A DNA stretch of 64,000 nucleotides from Leucaena leucocephala (taxonomy: Eukaryota > Streptophyta > Magnoliopsida > Fabales > Fabaceae): NCBI GenBank assembly GCA_037074615.1, contig CM073522.1, positions 28,828,962-28,892,961 on the forward strand. The letters are read 5' to 3'. The translations under genes and the position numbers were made by a program. Each line of letters opens with the position of its first letter. The first letter of the stretch is position 1. The notes beneath the pieces are model-generated. The model had not been told where the DNA came from and searched no databases. It saw only the letters and a list, made by a program, of their open reading frames with translations. Below are positions 24,001-35,760 of this stretch, in pieces.

Positions 24001-25320
24001 AGCTAAATATCATCCATGTTTTACTTTCTATTGCTGTGAATCTTGATTAGCCACTCTAACAACTTGACATCAAAAATATATTTCTGAATGGTGAATTAAA
24101 AGAAGAGGTCTACATGAGTCTCCCACCATATTTTGATGAAAGCAAAGGTGGCCAGGTATATAAGCTAAAAAAAAAAATCTATGGTTTAAACCAATCTCCA
24201 TGGGCCTAGTTTGACAGGTTCTCTACAGTGCTCAAGACTGAAGGCTACAAACAAAGCTTGTCAGATCACACTATGTCTGTGTTAAAAAGTGGTGACTTGA
24301 TAACTATCCTCAATGTATATGTGAATGACATTATTCTCACTAGGAATAACATCAACGAGATGGAGAGAGTTAAAATGGCACTCAAGAAGCAGTTTGAAGG
24401 AAAAGACCTTAGAAAACTAAACTATTTCCTAGGAATAGAAGTAGCAAGATCTCAAAAAGGTATCTCTGTCTCTCAAAGGAAGTATATACTTAATCTTCTC
24501 AAGGAAATGTGAATGCTCAAGTGTTGGCCTAATAGAGTACATATGTGTACCAAAAAGAAGAAACCAGCAAAGACAGAAAAAGAAGCAGAACAAAGAAGGA
24601 AACAAGAGGAAGATGAGGCAGCTACAGATAAGGGTCAATATCAACGGCTAGTCGGTAAGCTCATATATCTCTTACATACTAGGCCAGACATTATTTTTAC
24701 AGTAAGTATGGCTAGTCAACATATGCATGCTCCCAAGAAAAAGCAATTGGATGCAACTTATAAAATTCTAAGGTATCTCAAAGGTACACTTGGCAAGGGA
24801 CTGTTTTTCAAAAAGAACAAAAGCAGAAATGTAGAAATCTTTATAGGTGTAGATTGGGCAGGAGCTCAAGACGATAGTAAGTCTACATCAGGTTATTACA
24901 CTTTAGTATGGGAAAATCTAGTGACCTGGCAAAGTTAGAAATAGAGAGTAGTTACCAAAAGCAGTGCAGAATCCGAATTAAGAACCCTAGCTCAAGGCAT
25001 TATGGAAGGATGGCATTATGGAAGGACTATAGCTGAAAAGAGTGGCAGAAGAAGCATATTTTCAGTTTAATTCCCCTCTAAAATTCTACTGTGATAACAA
25101 GGCAGCCTTGAGTATGGCCTTGAATTCTGTCCAACATAGTAGGACTAAGCATGTTGAAGTGGACTGACACTTTATTAGAGAAAAAGTTAAAAATGGGATC
25201 ATCAACCTGTCGTATGTTCTTACCAAGTTACAGTTGGCCGACATCTTTATTGAACGACTACCAGAAGATATGTTTGAACACTTTGTAGGCAAATTGGATA
25301 TGATCAATATATATGATCCA
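21040..25320 (+). pseudogene. Decayed Ty1/copia polyprotein (gag-protease-integrase-RT-RNase H)
   Basis: Fragments in several frames follow the Ty1/copia order. Gag: a LTLTNYRDWTQ segment near 21155-21420, then a second gag block to 21719. Zinc knuckle: CDYCKKVGHTKDK followed by TAG at 21851 where the last Cys belongs. Protease: Asp-Thr/Gly-Ala broken by an extra T near 22094. GAG-pre-integrase: LLWHKRMGHP. Integrase: HCDVYELAKH, in which Tyr replaces the second Cys of CxxC, then FIDDH, YTDNGLEY and QQNGIAEQ. A stop interrupts it near 22665. Reverse transcriptase: the active site reads YVND (24317-24328) instead of YVDD. RNase H: to about 25300 with several stops. It cannot encode a functional polyprotein. 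Confidence 0.9.
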
Positions 25321-25321
25321 A

Positions 25322-25334
25322 CTTGAAGGGGGAG
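25322..25334 (+). promoter_or_regulatory. Polypurine tract of the copia element
   Basis: CTTGAAGGGGGAG immediately precedes the 3' LTR, the expected plus-strand priming site. Confidence 0.8.
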
Positions 25335-25546
25335 TGTGATAATTATGTAAATAAGTAATTATTGTAAATAATTAAGATATTAAGAGGGACATGGGGAGAA
25401 TATCACAGACATGATAGCAGGAGAGATTGCGGCATATCATCATTTGATCTCTGATGAGATTATAGGAGATTACCCTCTGTACTTTATATAATTGATTGCT
25501 CTCTGTGAATACTAATCATTAGAATATACAAACTACAAATTCTACA
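25335..25546 (+). repeat. 3' LTR of Ty1/copia element
   Basis: It begins TGTGATAATTATG after the polypurine tract and ends TTCTACA; it pairs with 20064-20274. The flanks (GGATA before the 5' LTR, TTTTT after the 3' LTR) do not form a target-site duplication, consistent with age or later rearrangement. Confidence 0.85.
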
Positions 25547-26405
25547 TTTTTCATGGCGATTTTAGAGGTGATGTCAATGCTATCACCGTTATAAGTTAAA
25601 GGTTTTCACGGCGGTTTTGCAACCGCCATAGAAAGTGACTTTTGACGGCGGTTATACTATTAACTACCATCAAAAGTCATTAGACCATAGCTAGACAAGA
25701 AGTCGAAGATTTGATGGATAAATTAAAAATCTATAATTTCTTTTATTAAAGCTCTTCGAGCTCCTTCTGACAAGATCTATCTATCACTACCCACCATTAG
25801 CCAACACGGCCAGCCTCGCTGAAAGTATTGAACCGAATACCCATAAAGGTTTTGCCATTAAAGCTCTTTGAGCTCTTTCTGACAAATGGCGCAGAGATTC
25901 AAACAAGTGTAAGGTTGAATGAGTGAAAAAAAATGGCGAAAAAAAAAACTTACTTATACCGACAATAAGCACAACGGTTAGGAAGTAGATGGTGACACCA
26001 AAAACTGAAAGAAATTACTGATCATTATTGTCGTTAAAGTATGGAGTATGACAAAGGTAAAGGATCACAACAGCAGAAAGTGAAAACTGAGACTTCAAAA
26101 CTATTCATTGAGGTTTTAAGTTTAAAAGTTGAAACTTTTTACAATGATTTTCTGTAAAACTATTGTAAAAAGAATTTTTAATGGTAATTTTTTAAACAAC
26201 TGCCATTAAAAGAACTTTTTACTATATTTTTTGTGATTTTGCAAAAAAAAAAACCCATAAAAATAACTTTTAACTGCAATTTTTTAAAAGTGATTAAAAG
26301 TAAATTTTTAGTAACTTAATTACAAAAATGACATCACTTTATTTTTATAACATTTTCTCATTTAACCGCTGTAAAGTAGTCATTAAAACTATATTTTCTA
26401 GTAGT
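25547..26405 (-). mobile_element. CACTA (En/Spm)-type non-autonomous element, left terminus lost
   Basis: Subterminal repeats such as GACGGCGGTT, AACCGCCAT and ACTTTTGACGG lie on the left, and the right end reads ATATTTTCTAGTAGT, the complement of a CACTACTAG-type terminus. The interior (25725-25850) matches the reverse complement of 51840-51965 in a second copy: AAGCTCTTCGAG, ACAAGATCTATCT, CACCATTAGC, CAGCCTC. No transposase is present. The left CACTA end is missing beside the copia LTR. Confidence 0.7.
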
Positions 26406-26665
26406 ATTACATTCAAGCCTCTAAGTCAATCTCAATTTCCCCACATTCATATATGAGCATCAAATAATATAATGATAATCGATCTCCAAAAGTTCACCGA
26501 GAATTTTGCCAAAGAAAAAATATATAGCATATACATGAATGGGTTACAAAGAAGCAAAGAAATGGAGGGGAAAAGTAAAAGTAGACCCACATAATTATAT
26601 TTAGACTACAAAGAAATAGAGAGGAAAAGCAAAAGTATACCTAGTAGGAGTGTTGGACTTCATTG
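26406..26665. repeat. Right half of the interrupted ~0.4-kb repeat unit
   Basis: CATTCAAGCCTCTAAGTCAAT, TATATGAGCATCAAAT, AAAAAATATATAGCATATA and GGGTTACAAAGAAGCAAAGA continue the unit that broke off at about 20060, in the order seen in the array at 33.9-35.8 kb. Confidence 0.65.
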
Positions 26666-26817
26666 AGGGTTGGGTTTGCCAAATCTAATGGTAAAGACAC
26701 CATTTGGGTAGTTATAACACCCTATCCAAAATACAATAATACTTAGCGCAATTACATAGTTCATGCTCATAACCATGGTAAATAAAAGAGATAGCCTAAC
26801 TTTTTCATTCACAAGAG

Positions 26818-26847
26818 ATAACCATGATATATGTATATCATGGTTAT
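26818..26847. repeat. Perfect 30-bp palindrome
   Basis: Fourteen-base arms (ATAACCATGATATA and its complement) surround a TG centre. ACCATG recurs nearby (26773, 26876). No function is apparent. Confidence 0.8.
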
Positions 26848-27260
26848 AAAAGGACCAGATTTACCTTTTCACCATAACCATGACTGACAACCCTCACGAA
26901 CTTCCCACACGTATCATGTGGATCGGCCAAAGTCAGAAGAACACGTGTGGGCCATGGGTTTCTCCAGAAAAGGGGTATATGCTGCCTCAGTGGGTTTATT
27001 GGTCAATATCCAGTCAGGTTTACTGCCTTCAAGATATGTTGCCACGGGATACTTTCGGCGTGTCGCAAATGAGGATGTGATGCCCTTTCAAAGGATTCAA
27101 CCATAGTGCCTGCTATGGAGACAAGCCACATTTCTCAATCCGAAGTAGTCGGTGTAACTAATATAACCACATCAAATATAGGGACAAGGATTAACTACTT
27201 ACCAGCAACAGTACATATACTCACTTATCAAGTTACATTGCAGGCTATATATCACAGTAC

Positions 27261-27433
27261 AAGCTCTAACTAGCATCACAAGGCGAATAAGAATCAGCAA
27301 GATAAAATAGATCAACTTGAAGGTGTCTGAACCACTCGTCACAAATCCGAAAAATTCCACAATCAAGTCCTCTATCCAACCATAAGGTTCCAAAAATCCT
27401 ACATTTTTACCAGAATTATGTCCCATCTGACTA
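27261..27433. repeat. 173-bp direct duplication, copy 1
   Basis: The block from AAGCTCTAACTAGCATCAC to CCCATCTGACTA appears again, apparently identical, at 27467-27639. A 33-bp spacer (ACAGTACATATACTCACTTA) also occurs just before copy 1, so the repeating unit is about 206 bp. Confidence 0.9.
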
Positions 27434-27466
27434 TATATCACAGTACAGTACATATACTCACTTATC

Positions 27467-27639
27467 AAGCTCTAACTAGCATCACAAGGCGAATAAGAAT
27501 CAGCAAGATAAAATAGATCAACTTGAAGGTGTCTGAACCACTCGTCACAAATCCGAAAAATTCCACAATCAAGTCCTCTATCCAACCATAAGGTTCCAAA
27601 AATCCTACATTTTTACCAGAATTATGTCCCATCTGACTA
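27467..27639. repeat. 173-bp direct duplication, copy 2
   Basis: I see no difference from 27261-27433 on reading, implying a recent tandem duplication. The content is not recognised. Confidence 0.9.
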
Positions 27640-27949
27640 GTGAAAATTTACAAAATCATTTCCTATGAATTCTAGTCAATTTTACTCCTCAAATTTGTAT
27701 AACCTCTATCTATTAATAGAATTCCTCATAGAGCTACTAATAAGCAAAGAAGGCAGAAATCACGCTACATGATCTCAAAGCTAATGTAGAAACCGTAGAA
27801 ACGTCACACGAGTGAGAAGAGTTACTCTACAACAATTTTATATAATTGTATTTAAGATCAGATAAGGAAAATACCCAACGAGATATCCAGAACCCAAAAA
27901 GAGAGGAGGGAAAGCGAAGACAAGATCAATTCATCCCTCACCATTATCC

Positions 27950-29576
27950 CCAAGATCAATGTCACTCAATTCATCACATCCTCTATTAACAATGTCACTT
28001 CTTCATTCTCCTCCTTCCCAACTTCAACATTCTCTTCATTCTTATTCCCTTGTCCTATTAGGCTTTGGCCTTCAAGTTTTCTAGGATCTAGAAAAAAAAA
28101 ACTTAATAAGCATGATGGTATATATTTAAAGTTTTAAATTAGAATCAACCTAATTCTAGTTTTAAATAAAATATTATACCTCTCTTCCTTTTCTTGCTTG
28201 GAGCTCCCTCGAGAGTGAAATTTTCATGTATGTCCATCCATGACCCATCAATTGGCAAGTACAGAATTTCCCTTTTAGTAATCCACTCATCATTAGATTC
28301 GGTATCTGATAAACAGAATTGATCATGTCTCTCCCTTCCTCAAGTTGAAGGTTGTACTTGACAAATGCAAGTGCATTTAACCTTTGTTACTAATTCCCCT
28401 TGGCAGCCTTGAATGCCTCAAGTTGTTGATCAATTGCAAATCCCGCCCATTCTCTCAACAGTTTCATATAAACCATAATAAACTTCGTTGTCGGCATTAA
28501 ATCTTATGTTATAATGGAACCTAATAAAACAATAAATAAGTTTTGTTTTCCTAACATACAGTCAAACAATAAACATTTAAAGTGCATAAAATTTACTTAG
28601 GATTGAGATAGTAGGTAGCCGCATGGAGAGCCTATGTAGTTGCAAATTCCAACGAGCATCAATGATCTTCCACACCTTGATTCCTTCTTTTGAAAATTTT
28701 CAACAATTTTTTTTGTGGCTATATCCATTGCTTCATAAATATATGGAATGGATGATTTAGAGTCTCCATTTACAAGTCACAAAACTTTTACAAGCAGAAC
28801 CACATACCTCAAGCAATATTTGATGGAACTCCAAAATTTAGAACGAGTAAAAATCATGTCCGCCACTTGCTTATCCTCACTTTTACTTGCTTAAGAACAG
28901 AAACCCAATCATCATCTTGAAGCAAACATAGGCCGGAGAGCATTCTTTTGTTGCAAATCTTGCCACTGTTGGTCTATTTAATTCTCTTTCCTTGGAATAC
29001 TTTCTATGCAAGTTCAGGACTCATGTATGCTTATAGATGAAGATTGTTATTTTCTTTGCGTTTGCGATAGTATTATAAATACAGGAAACTGCCCAATGTC
29101 CTCAAGGATTAAATCAAGGCAATGTGCTGCACAAGGGGGCCAAAATAATTTTGTCCTCTTCTAACATCTTCCCTGGTGCCACGAAATCTGAGGCACCATC
29201 TATCACAACTTGCACTACATTATCCTCTCCAATTTCCTCAACCTTGTTATCTAGTAATTCAAACATTGGTTTAGTATTTTTTATCACATTACTTGTATCC
29301 ACAGACTTTAGGAAAACTGTTCCACTAGAACTGTTTACCAAAAAATTAGTAAGAGACCTCCCTTTACTATTAGTCCAACCATCACACATCAACGTACAAC
29401 CCAATTTTTCCCATTCACTCTTATACTTCCCTAAACTTTCTTGAATTTTATCAACTGCTTTTTTCAAGTAAAAAACTCCCAGCTCATATTCGCAAACCAA
29501 TTTTAACATTTGAATAAACAACGAACTTCTCACCAAATTGAATGGTAAAGCATTACCATATATGCATTTACAAATA
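27950..29576 (-). pseudogene. hAT-type (DUF659) transposase relic, left arm of palindrome
   Basis: Minus-strand reading from 29576 gives LPFNLVRS, then KLGCTLMCDGWTNSKGRSL, TNFLVNSSSGTVFLKSVD and NVVQVVIDGASDFV: the DUF659 region of plant hAT-like transposases. An open block of 140 codons covers 29114-29536. Further downstream are VADMIFTRSK-type, ARWNLQLHRLS-type and RQKN...DPICLSDIE-type segments of the C-terminal hAT dimerisation part, with frame breaks. The N-terminal BED zinc-finger part is absent: the copy starts in the middle of the gene at the palindrome centre. A conserved intron (GTATAATATTTTATTTAAAA... on the minus strand near 28180) is kept. Confidence 0.75.
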
Positions 29577-29643
29577 GTAGAGTTAGTAATTCAAGGTATT
29601 TGTAAATGGACATATGGTAATGATTTACCCTTCAATTTGGTAA
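29531..29643. repeat. Centre of the head-to-head palindrome
   Basis: 29531-29576 (ACCAAATTGAATGGTAAAGC...CATTTACAAATA) is the near-perfect inverse of 29597-29642 (TATTTGTAAATGG...CTTCAATTTGGT). A 20-bp spacer, GTAGAGTTAGTAATTCAAGG, separates the arms. From here the inverted similarity runs outward to about 27950 and 31585. Confidence 0.9.
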
Positions 29644-31585
29644 GAAGTCCATTTATGTTAAACTCGGTTAGTGAATATGGTAGGGGTTTGAAACCTCCTA
29701 TATCTCATGAGGTGAGAGTTTCTTGCTTAAAAAAATAGTTGATAAAATTCAAGAAAATTTAGAAAAGTATGAGAGAATGAATAGGAGAAATGAGGCTGCA
29801 CATTAATGTGTGATGGTTAGATAGATGGTAAAGGGACTCTCTTACTAATTTTTTAGTAAACAGTCCTGGTGGGACAATTTTGTAAAATCTGTGGACACAA
29901 GTAGTTTGGTTAAAGATACGAAACAAATGTTTGAATTATAGACAACATGGTTGAGGAAATTGGGGAGGATAATGTAGTGCAAGTTAGGACAGATATTGCC
30001 TCAAATCTAGTGGCAGTAGGGAAGATGTTAGAAGAGAAGAGAAGAGAAGAAACTATTTTGGTCCCATTATACAGCACACTGCCTATATTTAATCCTTGAA
30101 AACATTGGGTAGCTTCCAGTATTTTATAATACCATCACAAATGCAAATAAAATAGCAACCTTCATCTATAAGCATACATGGGTCCTTAACTTGTATAGAA
30201 AGTATTTCAAGTAAAGAGAATTAGCTAGACTGGTCGTGACAAGATTTGCAATAGCTTATCTTACATTAAGTTGCATATTGCAGCAAAAGAATGCTCCCTG
30301 GACTATGTTTGCTTCAGATGATTGGGTTTCTAGTTCTTATTCTAGTAAACGTGAGGGTAAGCAAGTGGCGGACATGGTTTTTACTAATCTAGATTTTGGA
30401 ATTCCATCAAATATTGCTTGAGGTGTGTGGTTCCACTTGTAAAAGTTGAGACTTGTAGATAGTGACTCTAAACCTGCCATGACATATATTTATGAAGCAA
30501 TAGATAGAGCCAAGAAGAAATTGCTGAAATTTTTCAAAAAAAGAATCAAAATATAAGGTGTGGAAAATCATTAATACTCGTTGGAATTTGCAACTACATA
30601 GGCCCCTCCATGAGCTGCCTAAGTTTTATGCAATTTAAAGTTTAAATATTTATTGTCTGAGTGTATGTTAGAAAAGCAAAATTTATTTATTGTTTTATTA
30701 GGTTCCATTATGACAAAAAATTTAATGCGAATAACAAAGTCTATTAAGGTTTATATGGAACTACAGAGAAAATGGTTACAGATAGAAGGACAAAATTTGC
30801 AATTGATCAACAACTTGAGGCATTCAAGGTTGCTGAGGAGCTTTTTAGAAGGAGCATGGCAATAGATACTAGAGACAAAAAGCAACCTGGTACCTTTCTC
30901 TAGTTTCTACTATTTTTCAGAATTTAATTTTTAATCCTAAATAAATGTAAATTTTGGAAAGCATTTCTAAAATATTATTGCATTTGTTTTGGTAGCTCTT
31001 TGGTCAGAAAGTTATGGAGGTGAAGGTAAGGAGTTACGAAAGGTAGGCCTGAAAGTTGAGTCTCACATGTAGTGCTACTGGAGATAAGAAAAATTGGAGC
31101 ACCTTTGATCGTGTGCATACTAAGCAAATCGCTTTAAGTAACAAAGGTTAAATGCACTTGTGTTTGTCAAGTACAACCGTCAACTTGAAATGAGACAAAA
31201 GAATAGAGAGGACAAGGGAGAGACATATGATCCAATCTGTTTATCAGATATTGAAAATCCGTGCTTGCTAATTAATGGGTCATGGATGAACATACATGAA
31301 AATTTCACTCTTGATGAGGGAGCTCCAACAAAGAAAAGGGAGGTATAATATTTTATTTAAAACTACACTTAGGTTGATTCTAGTTTAAAACTTGAAATAT
31401 ATACCATCATACTTATTAAGTTTTTTTTCTAGGTCCAACAAACTTGAATGCCAAAGCCAATTCCAAGAAGAAATCTATAATAGGACAATAGAGAGAGAAT
31501 GTTGAAGATGGGGAGGAGGAGGATGAAAAGTGACATTGTTAATTGAGGATGATGATGAATTGATGACATTGATCCCTAGTCGTTA
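29597..31585 (+). pseudogene. hAT-type (DUF659) transposase relic, right arm of palindrome
   Basis: It reads outward with the same order as the left arm: ICKWTYGNDLPFNLVRSPF, EYGRGLKPP, a broken DUF659 block (29760-30090), VADMVFTNLDFGIPSN (30361-30420), CTRWNLQLHRPL-type text near 30580, SYGGEGKELRK, WSTFDRVHTKQ (hAT dimerisation, about 31095), then LNALVFVKYNRQLEMRQKN and YDPICLSDIE (31160-31255). Many stops interrupt it. It is about 360 bp longer than the left arm, so one arm has suffered deletions or insertions. The shared internal breakpoint shows that both arms came from one inverted duplication. Confidence 0.75.
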
Positions 31586-31735
31586 CCTCACTTGCCTATA
31601 TAAGAGGTAACTTATCAGATTGTAAGGCACGATTAATCTGAATACTATTGTGAATTTCTAGTCTTTCCTCACTCTCTATTATTCTCTCATTCTTCTTTCT
31701 CTCCTCTCTCCCCCTTAGTCTTCTTTCTCTTTTCT
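31586..31735 (+). other. Possible LTR fragment
   Basis: TATATAAGAGG followed by a pyrimidine-rich stretch (ATTATTCTCTCATTCTTCTTTCTCTCC) looks like the promoter-to-end part of a plant LTR. No partner LTR was found in the window, so this is tentative. Confidence 0.3.
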
Positions 31736-33479
31736 TTACACCTACCACATCAAAAGGCCTACTGTATCAAAGTTTGAAGGACGTAAATAGGCTTTGACCC
31801 TACTAAAACTTACATAAAATGTAGGCTTTTAGGCTTTTGGTAGACTTCAAGGCCTACATATTTTCAAATGGTAGGTTTTAAAGAGGCTTTATTAAGCCTA
31901 TTCTAAATGTAATTCAAATTAGTGTGGAAAATCAACTAAAGAGCGAAGTTAAAGAAAGAAACTGTTACAATGGCAATTTGCAACCATGGATTGAAACTTG
32001 CTTATTGAAAAAAAATGATATTCATCTGTTGAGAACTCTGATACCTTGCACTAAGATACCTCGGAAATATGATAAAATAAAGGGAAAAGAGGTATGAAGT
32101 ACATCATCAATCAATAAAAATTTATTCTGAACAACTTATAGGTAAAAATTTCTTCTTTACACCATAATAAATGAGATTATGAGATAACATCTCATAATTT
32201 TATTATTTCTGAAAAATTCCAGAATCTGCCAACAAGTGAGATTTCTTACATCAGAATGCCATCATATGACATATATGATATCTAATTAACATTAAATATA
32301 AACATTCATATCAAAATAAGGATATAAAAACAATGAATTTATAGAATTAAGAACATACTTATTTGTCAAGAAGAGAACTAGCAAGTAAGTGAAGTTCACA
32401 TAACTAGATCACCTGAGCTCATTGATCAACAAGGCTTAAAACATCCTTCTGTCTTTTTAACCAACACTGGGTTCAACCTAAAAGCAGGGATATTTCAATA
32501 TTACATATACATCAAACAACATCCATTCTAAGAGTATATCTTTACAAGAACTGTAATATTATAAACCAGCAAAGAGATAGAGTCAAGATATAAAAGTTTT
32601 GACAAAAAGTCAGCATGCAACCCTATTAAAGCAAATAAGCATTACCATTTTCTAGTCAACTAAAAGAAAAAAGGCATGAAATTACTCTGATCACATTTTG
32701 CAGTGCCCAGCTTCTGCTACTAAATTAATGTATAGAAAATTGAAATTAACATATCATTGATAATGGTGATGAGGCAATATACTGCTAATTCAATTAGGCA
32801 AGACACGGAGAAGTTGTAAGAGGAAAATAAAATTTTCTAACAAAATGTCCATGAAAAAATTGGCATTAGTAATAGTTGAGCCTTTCTCTCACATTAGGCA
32901 AAGGAACAATCACAGTTAGTTAGTCAAAAGTCAGTTGTGCATTCAATTAATCAAAGAAACAGAAAAACACAAGTATGAGCAGAGAAGCAAGAAACAGAAT
33001 TTCCAATTATAATTAGCCAATCAGTTACCGTAGTACAAGTATGAGCAGGGTGACAGATTTAAATTAGCATAAAACTCAGAATTTCCAAAACAGAATGATT
33101 GGATGTTACAAATCATACTGAGAAACACATTGGCTCTCACTCTTTTGTTTTTTCTTTTGCCCCTTTTCATTTGTGATTACCTTTTTTTAAGGCACCCTCC
33201 TATTTGTTAAGACCATTTTTTTCTAATTTATTTCGTATGTTATGGTGAAAAAAACTAACGACAACTATATCTCAAGTATAATATATCTCTCGAATTAAAG
33301 GCTGAATGAAATTAATTACTAGATCTTACACTCACCATTCAACTCTCAAGTGGCAATCCTCAAATAGAAGGAAATTAATGTGATAAATCATATATTAGAT
33401 ATGCTCATCCAGAAGAAAATCTGTATTCTGGAAATTACTCTTCCTAGACACGAGATTAAGTAGGACAATAACTAACTGT
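31736..33479. other. Intergenic, nothing recognised
   Basis: At 31745-31910 the words TAGGCTTT, GGCCTAC and AAGCCTA recur in both orientations, suggesting the subterminal part of a TIR transposon without visible ends. The remainder is AT-rich and featureless. Confidence 0.35.
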
Positions 33480-33941
33480 TTAAGTGATTAGTTGAAGATT
33501 AATTACATAACTACTCTTTGCCATTATTATTTTCAGGGTCTTCCCGCAATGAAATGACAGCACGACTGCAAAAAAAATGTCATCACAATCACCACGATCA
33601 AAGTTAACAACAGCCAGCAGTTCGTGTTGATTCTGATAAGCCAAAAACTTTTCAGTTCTAAGAGGATGATTTGCTGGAAACAAATGTCCAAAACCATGAG
33701 AAGGAATCATTAGCCTAGAAAAACCAAGCAAGTAAAGGGAATAAGACACAAGAAATAGTTACCTGATCTGCAGAACAGAGCAGCACGAAGGGTATTCGTG
33801 AACTCCAAAGCTTATTGACATCCAGCGAAGAGGCATAACTCTGAACTCAGATTGCTGCCTGCTCAATGGTAATTGTGAGTGCGCATACACGAGACATTCA
33901 CCAAAAGAAAAATATACTGCATATATGTAAGGGGGCCACAA
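33480..33941 (-). other. Possible exon(s) of an unidentified minus-strand transcript
   Basis: Two adjoining minus-strand open segments are present (33480-33749, with GHLFPANHPLRTEKFLAYQN; and 33759-33941, with RVMPLRWMSISFGVHEYPS). They are less AT-rich than their surroundings. On the minus strand, CAGATCAG|GTAACT at about 33770 could be a donor. I recognise no family. Together with a 5' exon-like segment at 36555-36773, they could belong to one transcript whose intron contains the tandem array, but this is unproven. Confidence 0.25.
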
Positions 33942-35760
33942 AGCAACAAAGACATGGAGAGTCTAAGCTGAAGAGTAAAAGTAAGCCCCTATAATTATAT
34001 TCATGCACATTAAGATTAGGCATCAAATGATATAAATGTCCATGAGCCTCGTAGGAGTCATTACATATACAGCTCAAATACCAAAGCATGTACATCTATT
34101 TACATAAAAAAACTGTCATTTCTAAAATAAACCACATGCAATTTCGAAGGATCACAAAGGCATGCGCAAATAATTAAGGCAACTTTCCAAGTCAAGTTCA
34201 AGACTGAATTAATCCCAATTTTCCTGCATTCGTATATAGGCATCGAAATCAAGCATCAAATGATGCTGTGATCATCACTGTTTGTAAGTACGCATACACT
34301 GCAAGAAAAATATATAGCATATATGTAGGGGACAACAAAGCAGCAAAGATATGGAGAGTCAAATGATATAAATATATTCATACACATTAAGATTGTGAAT
34401 CAAATGATATAAATGTCAATGAGCCTCATAGAAGTGCATTATATATAAAATCTCAAATACCAAAGCAAGTACATCTATTTACATCAAAAGACTATCATTT
34501 CTCAAATAAGTCATATGCAATTTCAAAGGATAACAAGGCATGTGAACATAACTAAGCTAGCTTTGCATGTCAAGTTCAAGCGTCTGAATCAAACCGAATT
34601 TTCCCACATTCGAACATAGGCAACCAAATCAAGCAACAAATGATGCAATGATCATAAATTTTACAATGCGCAAATATGTAAGGGGTTCTTCAAAGTAGCA
34701 GAGACATAGAAGTCTAAGCTGATGGGTAAAAGTAGACCACTATAATTATATTTATCCACATTAAGATTAGGCATCAAATGATATAAATATCAATGAGCCT
34801 TGTAGGAGTGCATTGCATATACAAGCTCAAATATTGACGCAAGTACATGTATTTACATCAAAAGACGGTCATTTCTCGAATAAGCCACATATGCAATTTC
34901 AAAGAATCACAAGGCTAATTAAGGCAACTCTGCATATCAACTTCAAGCTTTTGAATCAATCTCAATTTTCCCACATACGTAAATAGGCATCAAAATCAAG
35001 CATCAAATGATGCAGTGATCATCAATCATTTCCAGTGCACATATAAAGGCAATTTGCCAAAGGAAAAATATACAGCATGCATGTAAGGGGGCTACAAAGC
35101 AGCAAAGACATAGAGAGTCTAAGCTTAAGAGCAAAAGTAGACCCCTGTAATTATATTTATGTACATTAAGATTAGGTGTCAAATGATGTAAATGTCAATG
35201 AGCTTCGTAGGAGTGCATTACATATACAAGCTCAAATACCAAAGCAAGTACATCTATTTACATCAAAAGACTGTTATTTCTCAAATAAGCCACATATGCA
35301 ATTTTGAAAGCTAACATTGCATGCAAAAATAATAAATGCAGCTTTGCATGTCAATTTTAAGCCTCTGAATCAATTTCAATTTTCCCACATTCAAATATAG
35401 GCCACCAAATCAAGCATCAAATGATGTAATAATCATCAATCTTTGCGATTGCATGCATACAAGTGGGAAATTCGCCACAGGAAAAATATACAGCATATAT
35501 GTAAGGGGGCTACAAAGCAGTCAAGACACGGAAAGTCTAAGCCAAAGAGCAAATGTAAACCCCTAAAATTATATTTATGCACATTAAAATTAGGCATCAA
35601 ATGATATAAATGTCAATGAGCCAAGTAGGAATGCATTACATATACAAGCTCAACTTCCAAAACAAGTACATGTATTTACAATCAAAAGACTGCCATTTAT
35701 ATAGGAAGCACATACGTTGTTTTGGCCAAACACAAGGCATTCGTGAAAAAGAAATTAAGG
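33882..35760. repeat. Tandem array of ~370-417-bp units, about five copies
   Basis: Unit starts (GCATACA...GAAAAATATA...GCATATATGTAAGGGG) lie near 33882, 34292, 34668, 35037 and 35454, spaced about 410, 376, 369 and 417 bp. Each unit carries in order CAAAGCAGCAAAGACATGG, AGATTAGGCATCAAATGAT, TGTCAATGAGCCTCGTAGG, ACATCTATTTACATCAAAAG, CATATGCAATTTCAAAGGAT and TTTTCCCACATTCG. Units are diverged and not multiples of one length, so the array is old. A dispersed copy is split at 19830-20063 / 26406-26665. Confidence 0.85.

Noticed and set aside
29124..29444. 106-codon plus-strand frame
   Set aside because: It is the antisense shadow of the DUF659 transposase block on the minus strand.
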